NCBI GenBank assembly: GCA_024345305.1 | Contig: BRON01000011.1 | Location: 992,001-1,056,000, forward strand | DNA: 64,000 bases | Direction of reading: 5' to 3' | Source of the DNA: Mrakia gelida | Taxonomy: Eukaryota > Basidiomycota > Tremellomycetes > Cystofilobasidiales > Mrakiaceae | Shown: positions 19,594-29,643 of the stretch, in pieces | Position numbering within the stretch: position 1 is the first letter of the stretch | Layout of the letters: every line of letters starts with the position of its first letter | Made by a program: the position numbers and the translations under genes | The notes under the pieces: generated by a model | What the model was told of the DNA's origin: nothing | Database searches by the model: none | Seen by the model: only the letters and a program-made list of their open reading frames with translations

Positions 19594-20243
19594 TCAATCC
19601 CTTTCGACCGTCCAGCCGTCCTCCTTCAGAGCCGCAACCGCCTTCTCGACCAAGTCGCTCTTGACCAGCAACCAGTCGGTATCATACGTCGAGATAGCAA
19701 AGATGGGTATCTCGGCGTCCCTGAGAGGCGCCGTCAGAGCAGCCATGATTCCAGTGAGGGCTGAGATCGAGAAGAGGAGGGGGTAAGATGGAGAGGGAAG
19801 GGAAGCGAAGGTCAGCTCGAGCTCCGCTTTCCTCCCGCGAGCTGCTCTGCTTCCACAGGCGTCCCGTCTCTACCAGGACCACGCCAACGAATAAGAGAGC
19901 TCGTAGATCGTCGTATAGATGGAGACTCACTGAGAACCATAGGACCCTCGACCTTGAAGCAGCTCCAAGGTCCCTCGAGCTCAACTCCTTCTTCCTCCTC
20001 CTTCTCTCCCTCCTTCTTCTTCAGCCCCACCAGAGCCCTCAGATCATCTCCTTCCAGCTCGGTATCGATCACGATGGAGATCTCATTGTTGTTGGTTCGA
20101 GTGATGGAGACGTAGGAGTGGTCCGTGGAGGCGAAGAGGGAGGAAGGGACGGGATGGGAGGAGGGGAGTCGGATGAGCTGGAAGGGTCGAGGTTGGAGAT
20201 GGAGTCGAAGGTTCAGTAGGGATTTGTTGAGGATCGAAGTCAT
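19594..20243 (-). CDS. ACT-domain protein (ACT_7/CASTOR-like)
   Basis: Exons join to give a small protein of roughly 140-150 aa. The N-terminal half contains SYVSITRTNNNEISIVIDTE and WSCFKVEGPMVL. After an intron the second half reads GIMAALTAPLRDAEIPIFAI, STYDTDWLLVKSDLVEKAV and AALKEDGWTVERD. The pattern of a Gly-Ile-(M/L)-A turn, I-FAISTYDTD and a final helix is typical of the tandem ACT fold called ACT_7, found in small amino-acid sensing proteins and in the CASTOR group. These bind amino acids as regulatory ligands; the ligand here is unknown. The start ATG at 20243 gives MTSILNKSLLNLRLHLQPRP; an acidic KKKEGEKEEEEG linker sits mid-protein. Confidence 0.72.
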
Positions 20244-20616
20244 GTGGAGAGGAAGTAGAAGGTCTGTTGTAGGGAGAGGGTGTGCTGAAGTCGGGGTTGT
20301 GGTTCGAAGGTGGGACGGTGTCGAGGTTTTTGAGTGCTCGCGCTTAGAGACGACGAGGACGATCACTCGAGGGTCGAGCCAGCTGCCTCGCTTCCGTCGA
20401 CTACACTTACTTGTGCTTGTTGGGACCTAGTTGAAATGGGCTTGCAGCGCTGTCATCTCCTCGTCTCTGCTTGAGTCGATTCGAAGGAAAGAGAAGAAGC
20501 GACGCGTCGCAACTCCACTTCCGTCGACTAGATCGCGAGCAGCTACGTAGACGCTCGAGTAGGAACCGAGACGCGTAAAAGAAGTACTAGAGCCGAGGAT
20601 ATCTTAACTAGTTCTC
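20244..20616. other. spacer between ACT gene and R2
   Basis: This is the promoter side of the ACT-domain gene and the 3' flank of R2. It contains GACGCGTC near 20501 and a GACGCGTA near 20570. No gene is seen. Confidence 0.4.
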
Positions 20617-23210
20617 CTACCATGCGATGCCATCGTAATCTACCAACTCGAGCCCAAACCCCTTCAAGAACCGAACGAGACGACCTCCAAACTTCCGATG
20701 ACTCCCAAAGTTCCAATCCGCAGACGTCAATCGAACCCGCTTCAGGTTAGGGAATCTTCTCCTGCTGAAGTGCTTGGATACCTCCCGTAGAATCCCCCCA
20801 TCGTGAGACTGCCTCGAACGCGGCTTGAACGCAGCTCCTCCGAAGCTGAGTTCCTCCTGGTTGAGTTCCGTCAGATCCGAGGGACCGATATCGATCTGCT
20901 CCAGTGACCGGTATACTCGTAAGTCGAGGAGAAGACCCTGCAAGCGAAGACCGTCGACGGCGAGGATGCGGAGCGAGGGAGCGAAGAGGAGGATTTGGGA
21001 GGGGAGGGGAGGTGCTTCCGGGAGTCGACGATCTTTGAAAATGCAGTGCTCTGCTAGGCCGAGTTCGAGGAGGTTGGGACCGAGGTGGTCGAGGAGGTTG
21101 GAGAGGGAAGAGTGAAGGGAGGGAAGAGGTGGATTGGGGAAGATGGGAGACCTGTCGTCGATGGCTGCCCCTCGCACGACGAACTCGAGGTGGAAACGGC
21201 GAAGTACTGGGAAGTATCTGAAGTTGGGAAACAACACGTAGAAGAGAAGTCAGTCAGATCAGTTCACGAGAGGACCCAGCACGTCGTACGCACCTCTGAA
21301 TCGCAGCACCTCCAAAAGTACGTCCCGACACGACGAGCTTCTCCAGGATATCCGACGCGATGGAGAGACCGGCGTCCAGGGAAAGAGAGAGGCTCTCCAG
21401 CGATGGAGGAAGATCGATGGCGGTGATCCCTGGGGCGTTGAGGAAGGAAGGCGAATCTCGATAGGCGAAGGTGATCTGAGCTTGGAGTTCGCGAAGGTGA
21501 AGAGTCGACCGAGCGAGGAGTGCGAGGACCGAAACGTCTGGCGGACCGATAACGAGACCTCGAATGATGACCAAGGACGGGAAGGTAGAGGTAGGGATGA
21601 AGCGGGGGAGGATACTGCCCTGGGCTCGGTCGCGAGAGCAAGCCGTCCTGCTTCTGAAGGGAGCTTGGAGGGTTCGGGTGAATCGAGTGAAGGACGAGTT
21701 GGATTGGAGTAGTGACACGACGACAGCCTTTGAAAGAGTGAAGTCGATGATGTGTCGATAGAGGTAAGGATTAGCGCTTTCCTTTAAGTGAAGGCAAGTG
21801 CGAGGGAAGGAATCAGCACGAGAAACGTCGTCGCGTCGCACCTTCGAGTTCAGCTTTTCGAAGACTCACGTTCTACTCTCGGTTGAGCAGCGACGCCGTT
21901 CGAAGAATTCCAAGACCAGTCTTGAGACGTGAAGTCTGGGCGAAGGCGTAGGGGGCGATGGTGGCCGAAACGAAGGAGAGGATGATGTCGACGATGTCCG
22001 TCGGAAGACGCGAGACCCGTCCTCCTCCTTTTGGGCTCGCGTCCGAGGAAGTGGGGAAGAGTCGGGGATATTCAGTCAGGTAGGTGGAAAGGGTCCGTCT
22101 GACGACGAGGACTCTGAAGAAAGGAAAGAAGAAAAAGCGATCAGCTATATCTTTCAAAAGCGAGAAGAGGCGAGGAACAAAAGCTCACCCCTTCGGACCC
22201 TGCTCCAAAACCTCTACCAGAGAGTTCGGTGGAGTCATCAACTCTTCGACAGCTCCGGAGCCGTTGAAAACTAGCGCCTGGGTGGTCTGGAATCCGTTGG
22301 AAAGAGTGACTCTGAGATGAAAACAGAGCTTGCTGGTCAGACGACGAGTCGACGCGTTCTCTTCGCAAACGAGCCTCACCTGATGGCTGTCAGACTGCCG
22401 CTGAACGTCTCGCAGGTGAAATAATCGACGGGGAGAATCCTGAGCTTGAGGTTGTAGTCGAGGAAGGTGAAGGGGACCTCAAGCTCAAGATGCAAGGTTG
22501 TAATGGGATCGAAAGGAGGAGGGAAGTAGGAGTGGGTTGAAAGTGGTTGACGCAGAGGGAGCTGCCTGATTCGGCTGAGACGATCCTCCTGGACGAACAA
22601 GTCACGCATAGTCAGCTTGCCCGTCCATCACTGCATACACCCTGACGACGCCAATCGACTCACGCGAGAGGGAGAGACAACTTTGATGACCAGATGCCCA
22701 GTGACGAACTCGCTTCCCCACTTCCCTTTCCTTCCCTCCAGCATCGTCTCCCAACCTCTTGAGCTCGAGATAAACCTTCCTAGTACTAGCCGATCCTCGG
22801 TGAGTATGAGTGGATATGGCACGAGGTGATAGTGCTGCCATTGGCCCCAGCTGGGAGGGAAGGTTGGGTCGAAGGTGAACTCGACCTGCTCGAGGCGAGG
22901 TCAACGTCCTCGTCCAGACCGAAGGAGGTACAAATCTTCAGGATTGAGAAAAGCGAGGAGTATGAGCTCAGGAGTGTGTAAAATTCAAGACGATAAAGAC
23001 GGTGATAGATCTGCGAACCTGGGAGAGAAGTTCTGGGAAGGAAGGGATGGAGCCGAACGAGGTTGGGCGTCGTCGACCTCCGTCGAGTTCTGGTAGTTGT
23101 TTGGGACCGAGATCTCGAGCGAGGGAGAGGTAGAGAGCGGTGATTCTGAAGGCGTAGGGTGGGAGGGGAGGGGGAAACCTTTCAGGTCCGGAAGAAGAGG
23201 CGTAGCTCAT
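20617..23210 (-). CDS. F-box/LRR-like protein R2, paralogue of R1; possible frameshift near 5' end
   Basis: It starts MSYASSSGPERFPPPLPPYA and continues RITALYLSLARDLGPKQL / PTSFGSIPSFPELLSQ, nearly identical to R1. It carries VEFTFDPTFPPSWGQW and GHLVIKVVSPSR, an F-box-like LPTDIVDIILSFVSATI segment, leucine-rich stretches (FPSLVIIRGLVIGPPDV, LPPSLESLSLSLDAG) and the end RRRFPNLKRVRLTSADW. Compared with R1, the second exon is one base shorter near 22895, which breaks the frame between DEDVDLA and VEFTFDP. The preceding intron has a weak donor (GTTCGC) and an AAG acceptor. Using the later CAG just before VEFTF would restore the frame and drop about 17 residues. So it is either alternatively spliced or a decaying gene. 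Likely role by family: SCF substrate receptor (inference). Confidence 0.6.
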
Positions 23211-23355
23211 CGTCGTCCATGGACGAAAGAAGGAAGGCGCGAGCTCGAGCGCTCGAGCCTTCCTTCCCCCCAAACGGCTTCCTTCTCCTTCACGACGCGA
23301 ATCTTCATCTCTTTCGACTCGGACCTCCCTTCCAACCTCTCTACTCTCCTCCCGG
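23211..23355. promoter_or_regulatory. 145-bp divergent promoter R2 / family member A
   Basis: The two start codons are only 145 bp apart. The interval has CT-rich tracts and the motif ACGGCTTCCTTCTC at 23274-23287, which recurs before family members D and F. Confidence 0.5.
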
Positions 23356-24683
23356 ATGGACCTCCTCGCTAGTCAGATCGCTCAACTCCAAGAGCAGATC
23401 CGTTCCCTCCCCGAGCTCGTCTCGTCCATCACTCGCCTCACGTCCGAGAATGAAGCTCACAAAGCTCAACTCCTTCGCCAGTCTTCGGACATCCAGCAGC
23501 TGCAGGGAACAGTCGAGTATCAGGGACGCGTCATCACCGAGATTTCGAGGTCGGCCCTCCCTGGAGGTCACTGGATTCCCGAAGAAGGAGACGGTGGGAA
23601 GGAGGGGAAGGATGTTTGGGTTTGGTCGAGAGTACGTTGCCTTCTCTCATGCTACCCTCTTTCTTGGTCCCATCGAGCTGACCTCAACGTTCTTTGACCC
23701 TCTGTTCCATAGGAGAAGTACGAATCCGAAGGTTACTACTGGTCCTCCCACCACTCTCGACTCCCTCCCCAACGAGCTCCTCGACCAGGTCATCTCCAAC
23801 CTTCCTCAACGCGACCAGCTCGCCCTTGGAGGAACCTCGTTCAAGTACTTGCAGCACACTTCGAAGAGTGCTTATAGGTCGGTGGGCCTGTGGGAGGGAA
23901 ACGCTTTGATCTTCGCTTTGCCTAGGGTTTGTCCCATCTTGCCGTTCCCCTCCAGTCTCGTTGCGTTTCGCATTGCCTTCGCTTTCGCTGACTTCTTCGC
24001 GACAACTGCTCTTCCAGATATCGGATCAGGCCTCCAGATGCGCTCGGATAACTTCCTTCCTCGTTCCCCTCGCCATCGACCTCCGAGGCGAACCTCCAGC
24101 ATCCGCGTTCGATCGCCTCGACACGTTCTTCTCCTCCCCCCTCCCTCCCGCTCGACAAATCGCAGCCGCCACTATCATCTCTTCGGATTACATCCCACGG
24201 GCAGTAGAAGCATGGTCCAGCTTCCTCCGATTCCTCAACCCTGGCTCCCTCCTCTTCAAAAGCGAGACCGACGATCCCAACTACTTCCCTTTCCACGCTC
24301 CTCCCACCATCGTCCGAGTCCCTTCGCCATTCCCGTCCTTCTGGTCCGAGTGGACGGAACTCTTCGAGGTCCTGTGGGTCGGAAAGGTCTACCTCTTGGA
24401 GAACTCGGCACGCTCGGCGGTTTGCGAGGCGGTTCTGAATGGGAGGGTTAATCAACAAATCGATATCAGCCTGGTGAAGAGGGGAGATGGAATAGCTAGG
24501 ACGGCGGTGGGGGAGACGGAGACGGCGTCTATGGTGGCGTTCCCCGTTGAGGAGAACAATGAGAGGCAGACCTTCATTCTGGAGATGGTGCTTCATGTGG
24601 AGGAAGAGGAGGAGGAGGAAGAAGAGGAAGAGGAGGCAGAGGACGAGGAGGGCTCAGAGGTTGCTGGGGCCGCTGGTCGATGA
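23356..24683 (+). CDS. coiled-coil/F-box family member A (frame conflict at exon 2)
   Basis: Exon 1 starts MDLLASQIAQLQEQIRSLPEL and is a heptad-like coiled coil. It runs to the family motif GGHWIPEE...VWVWSR, then a GTACGT donor. Exon 2 holds the linker and F-box (GPPTTLDSLPNELLDQVISN) and ends IFALPR at a phase-0 donor (GTTTGT). Exon 3 has the family C-terminal domain (VEAWSSFLRFLNPGSLLF, SEWTELFEV) and an acidic Glu tail from a GAG/GAA repeat. The problem is at exon 2. With the first acceptor (CATAG), the sequence reads EKYESEG and then falls out of frame with GPPTTLDSLP. Agreement needs a later AAG acceptor at about 23731 or a one-base indel. Possibly pseudogenising. No specific function is known beyond F-box adaptor. 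Confidence 0.6.
24600..24650. repeat. GAG/GAA triplet repeat encoding poly-Glu tail
   Basis: GAG/GAA triplets form an acidic run near the C-terminus of family member A. The other five family members lack a comparable tail. Confidence 0.6.
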
Positions 24684-24943
24684 TAGCTTTGACGGTGAAG
24701 ACTCGTTTTTTTTTTACGTATCTTATCTCGATAGCACACTAATATTGTTCGACGACTCGTCGACTCCGAGAGACTTCGACCCCAGTCGCGTCCCGTTTCG
24801 CTTTCTTCTCGTCTCGACGAAACGCGAAACATCATGGATGAGAGAGAGAGCACGATAAGCCAGAAAGCGAGATACCCAAAGACCCGATCCCAAACCCCAA
24901 CAAAGAAAAGGAAAGAGGCAAACAGAAGGCGAGGAGCCCGCGT

Positions 24944-27679
24944 CTACTGTCGATCGTCGAACACAACTCCTTCGTCTTCGACGTCGACCTCCGCCCAATC
25001 CCTCACTCCCACCCAGTTCTTCTTCGGTCGCCTCGTGATGAAGGCGACGCATCCCTTGCTCTGATGTCCCTCGGGGAGAGGCGCGAGGAAGAAGGAGAGG
25101 GAGAGCTGAGCGGTGAAGAGTCGAAGGAAGAGGTGCTGGCGAGTTCGACGCGTTGAGGAAAGAACGAAACGAGAGTCAGTACTGCGAGTAGAGGATCAAT
25201 CGCAGCTCAGGATTGGAGCGGAAGGATACTGACTGCCATCTTAGCTCCGAAGCAACTCCTCGGTCCAGAAGTGAAGGGGATCGACGGTCCAGCGTTGATG
25301 TCGAACGATCCGTTGTCTCCGACGAGCCATCGCTCAGGCCTAAACGCCTCGACGTTGGGTCCTTTCCATCCGAGTTTCGGATCGTCCGACGAGGTGTAGC
25401 ACGAGTAGCCGAGGATGCAGATGGCGGTGGTTCCCTTGGGGACGAAGATTGCGTCGCCCGTCGTCGGGGAGAGCAGCGCCGTGTCCTGCATGGCTGAAAA
25501 TGAAGAGGAAGAGGCGACGAGACGGGGTCAGTCCTGGGGCTGCCGAGCTTTAAATCGCTCGGAGCTTCATGAAGGTGAGAAGAAGACGAACCTTGTCGTC
25601 TCGTCGCTCGAACGCTTTGACCGACTCTGAGGACTTCGTGAACGAACGCCTCGAGGTCTGTGAGAACGAGCGAAGGGTCAGCAGGAGTTCGCGTCTTCGG
25701 AGCAGGAGGTGTACAGAGACTCACATGCAGTTGTCTTCCCGCTAACTTCATCGTAGGTAGGGCTTCGCTCGTCGGGAGAGGGAAGTGCTTTCACAAGCTC
25801 GGCGTGAAGTCGACGTTGGATTCCAGGGTTCTCGGAGAGGAACTTGATGATCTGAGAAGTGAAAGATGGACGTAAGAGTTCAGTATACTGGAGCGTTGGT
25901 ATGACGACACGTCAACGTACCCAGCACATGGTGGTTCTGAACGGAAGAGGAACGGGACGCGTTAGTCGACGTTCGGCCCACTCGAGTAACTCGCTCCGTA
26001 GACTTACGAAGAGGTTTCTTCTCCAGCAATCATGACTGGATACCACAAAAACAAAAGGTCGGCCAGCTCTTTGGGAAGCGAAACGGATCTCAGAGACGAG
26101 GAGAGTACAACTCACAAGTTCCGAGCTCGTCCCGAAGGTCAGCAACAGGCAAGACCGATCCTTCGCCAGCAGTCGACTCCTTCTGTAAGATCACGTCGAT
26201 CTGTTGCAGATGGATAGAAACAATCAGCTCGGTTTCTCGAAGGGGTTCCAGCTGAGATCGAAGGAGAGGGAGAGACGCGACTCACAACCGACTCAACCGA
26301 TCCAACCTCTCCTCCGTTGGCGATCTTGGCCCTCGAAGCAGCAATCTTCCCATCGAGCCACGAGTGGAAGCCCCAGTAGGCTCTCTGGTACGAGGGTCGT
26401 AGTCGGTATATCCGATGGCGAAGGCTGGGAGCGACACCTCCCGAGAGAGACTGTCGAGAAAGCATCAGAAAAGTCGGTTCGATCGAGTCAGCGATGATAC
26501 GAGCGAGGGAGAATGAATGAGACGACCGGAAGACTGGGACGAACAGCGAAGAGAACGTCCATGTGGTTGGAGATAGGGTGTAGATCTCTAGCGCGTCCTG
26601 TGTCGATGGTCGATGAGCGAGAGAAGCAAGGCGAGGAGGACGAAGACGAGGAGGGAGAGGAGGACCGGGACGACGCGAGATCCTGCTCGACGTGTTGGAT
26701 CTCAGTCGAGAGTTGCTGAAAGGACTCTCCAAAGGTGATTTGAGAGATCGCATCCTGTCGAGGGTAGGGAACGGGAGCGAAAATCAGCAGCTGAGGTCAA
26801 GGACGCAGAAGGAAAGTGAAACGAACAGTCGTTAGACGATGCAGATCTTCCTCGGCGTTCCAAAACGACTCGTTGGCTCCATCTGTCTGTTGAGCAGCTT
26901 TGAGCTTGAGTTGCCAGAGGTTGATGAAGTTGTTCATGTTCTGAGAAAACACGGTGGAGGCGAAGGTGAGGAACGATGTCGACATGGTCTGACGAGCGAG
27001 GGAGAGAAAGAAGAGGGGATCAGCTCGCGTGAAGTCGAGATCTTCGATCGTTCAGCGCGAGGGAAGTAGCTCACAGGAGCCAAGGCTCGTCGATGAAGTC
27101 GCAGAGTCGCGTCTGGAAGAAAGAGGACCGGAAGAGAGTGAGTTCAGCCTCGGGAACGACGCGACTGACCACGACCGTCTAGTCCCTTACACCTCCCTTT
27201 AATTCGGATATGAGCCTCTGCCGAACTCATCAGTCCTTAGAGCGAGCATACCTAGAGGAGCGAGACCTCCAAAAATTCCTTCCAGCGTGTCACCTCTATC
27301 CCAGGCCTTGGAGTTGAAGACGAGGTCGACGAGTCCGCGATCGGCGAGGACGAGAACGGGATGGAAAGACGTCTTGAGGAAGACCGAGATGGGTCCATGA
27401 GGTTTGACGAAGCAGTCGATGAAGAAGTCACTGATTCGAGAAGAACGAAGGTCAGGAAAGAAAGCTCGAGAGGGATGAAGTGAGAACTCGAATCGATGGA
27501 TGAACTCACGAAATCGTGGCGTGTTCTCGTATGTGCTTCACGAGTTGAAGAGCGTGTCCGACGAGGGATTGAGAGGGTATGGTAGGGAGGTCGCTGAAGA
27601 CGTGAGGTCGGCGGAGGGATCGGAGGAGGAAGGGGATGGGGAGGAGGAAGAGGAGAAGGAGGAGGAGAGCCGCTGACAT
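24944..27679 (-). CDS. cytochrome P450 monooxygenase
   Basis: About ten small introns interrupt this gene. The N-terminus is a membrane anchor (MSAALLLLLLFLLPIPFLLR). Recognisable P450 elements follow in order. The I-helix oxygen-binding segment MIAGEETSS (AG.ET) is cut by an intron. ENPGIQRRLHAELVKALPSP comes next, then the K-helix E..R in VHEVLRVGQS, FRPERWL, and the haem loop FTSGPRSCFGAK with the Cys ligand (F..G.R.C.G). The C-terminus is long and acidic (VGVRDWAEVDVEDEGVVFDD). It acts at the ER membrane with NADPH-P450 reductase; the substrate cannot be told. The F-box/membrane-enzyme neighbours do not suggest a biosynthetic cluster. The start at 27679 was chosen because it begins the hydrophobic anchor. 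The hydrophobic-anchor and haem-loop evidence is direct; exon joins in the middle are approximate. Confidence 0.85.
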
Positions 27680-28192
27680 GGCCGCTGAGTGAAGAGAAGG
27701 CGACGGTTGGGAGGGGTGGTGGGCTGAGGGGAGCGTGGAAAGTGATGGCCGAAGTGAAAGTGGGTTGTTGACGAGCTGAGACGAGAGAGAGAGGCAAGAC
27801 GACGGCTAGCGACGAGGGACGGGAGGAGAACGTTGTTGATGGTTGAGAGGGATGATCGTCCTCCTCCTGCGTTCGTGCCAAAAGAGAAGAGTTGGCTTGT
27901 CGGAAGGGTCCAGGTGCCGTCTATCACACTGAACAGGGGCAGCCAAAATAGCAAAGTTCAGCTGAAAATCATTGGAGCGGAAGCGGACGACGCGACAAGC
28001 CACGCGACGCAAAACGATCGCTGCGTTTCGAACCGACCCGTCATCCTTTGCTCCCAAGGACGAGGGAAGGTTCCTCGGCTGTGTTGAACTCTCAGAAGCA
28101 AGTAGAACGAAGAGAGGGTTCTCGAACGAAGACCTTGAAGGTGGAACTCACGGAGCAGGTCTAAGAAAGTCGGGATCGTCGAACCATGGAAT
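27680..28192. other. spacer: P450 promoter side and phosphatase 3' flank
   Basis: The flanking genes are both on the minus strand. No supported gene is seen. Short open frames here are shadows or 5' leader. Confidence 0.4.
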
Positions 28193-29327
28193 TCACTCTC
28201 CCTTCTTCAACCCCGACCCCAAACCCTCCTTCCTGCTCCATCCGTCGAGGCTCCTAGTCCTGTCCCAGCGATCCTCCACCTCCAACACCCTCAGCGGCCA
28301 GCAGTCGACGACCCATCTTCTAGCGCGTCCGAGGAAGCTGTTTGGCCATCGATGAGGCAAGATCTCGGTCAACATGACGAAGGCCATGGCGAAGAGCGCG
28401 CCCAGGAGCCAGCCGAGAGTGATCTGATGTGGAGTGTGGTAGGAAAGGTACCAGCTAGATGAAAGAAATGAGGAGGAAAGGGAGTCAGGAAAGAGAGGTC
28501 CGAGGAGGGAAGAAGGACGTCAGAGGCAAGGGCCGAACGCACCGACTGAACGCGACTGCTAGACTCCAGATCCCTACTCCCACGAGAACGATGAGCCTTT
28601 TGATACGCCATTTTTCCTGCTGAGCTGGCGACCATCTTGCCGGAGATTTTTGGACCCAGAAGAGGTGGAGAAAGAGGAAGGTGAAGAAGTAGCCAAAGAA
28701 CTGAGCGTGCGAGCTCGGAGAAGCGTCTGAGTACAGAGGGAAAGAAAGTCAGCGCGAGCTGATGCGGGCCGAAAGTAAGAATGACGTACATCCTGATCCT
28801 GTGTGAGCTGAAAAGAGCGAAGGAGGAGGTCAGCTTGGGTCGAGCTCGCGAAAGGACGAGGGCTGAGTGTGGGAGAGGAAGGAGATCTCGAGCTCACCGT
28901 AGGGCCGTTCCGCCTTGAGATAACGTTTGAGAAGCCAGCTGAGAACCTCGTTGACGAGCTGGTAGATGGAGGCAGAGACTAAGGTCAGATTTAGTGCGGA
29001 GATGAAGCTCGAAGAGCGATGGCAGAGGGGAGGAAAGGTCGAGCTCACCTGGCCAGCAAGCATGCTAAGGATGGTCGCTTCACGCTCAAACACGAAGACG
29101 GCTAGGTAGGCGGGAATGACGAGCATTGGAGAGAGCGTGAGGATGGCTAGGAGCTGAGAGAGAGGATCACTCGGGTTATCTGGCCGGAAGGGAGAGAGGG
29201 ACGAAGTAGAAGGAGGAAGGAAGATGGTGAGCTCGAGCTCGGATGGCCAGCGGGGTGAGAAGCGAGGCTCACAATGAACGAGAGTGAGCTCCAAAGGAGC
29301 AGATATGGGGTTGAGGATAGACGCCAT
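28193..29327 (-). CDS. CAX4: dolichyldiphosphatase (PAP2 family, Cax4-like)
   Basis: The product starts MASILNPISAPLELTLVHY and has several membrane segments (LAILTLSPMLVIPAYLAVFV, GYFFTFLFLHLFWV, RLIVLVGVGIWSLAVAFS). The three PAP2 phosphatase motifs are present: KRYLKAERP (K.{6}RP), DASPSSHAQF (PSSH with the catalytic His) and SRWYLSYHTPHQ (SR.{5}H...), with Gln in place of the usual Asp as in dolichyldiphosphatases. In known biology the enzyme hydrolyses dolichyl pyrophosphate on the lumenal ER face to recycle the carrier after N-glycosylation. Five or so introns are present, and the short C-terminal tail is charged. The start at 29327 is followed directly by the conserved N-terminal phrase. 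Confidence 0.88.
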
Positions 29328-29643
29328 GCTGGAGGAGAAGAGGAGAGCCGATATTGTCGAGGTCGTCGTGGGTTGTGGACGAAAGCAAGGAAGGAAGGGA
29401 GCGAGCGAGCTCAACATCTTTCGACGGCGCTCACGTGTTTTCGAGTCGCTTTCCTTCTTCGTTCCTTTGGGATCATCGAATGAGATTACAGAGGCAGATC
29501 TATATGAGCAGAGTCTAGTTATAACCGTGAGAAATGCAGAGCGAGCAGAGTGCGAGGAAAAAAACGAGCAAGAGAACAGGAGACAGCGATCTAAAAGTCC
29601 CAAGAAACGAGAACGGAGTAGAAAAGAAGGATCAAAGAGTACT
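29328..29643. other. spacer: phosphatase promoter side and ABC transporter 3' flank
   Basis: Both neighbours lie on the minus strand. No gene is seen. The text is A/G-rich on the plus strand. Confidence 0.4.

Noticed and set aside
24944..29327. A secondary-metabolite cluster around the P450
   Set aside because: The neighbours are a housekeeping dolichyldiphosphatase and F-box genes. No synthase or tailoring enzymes are adjacent.
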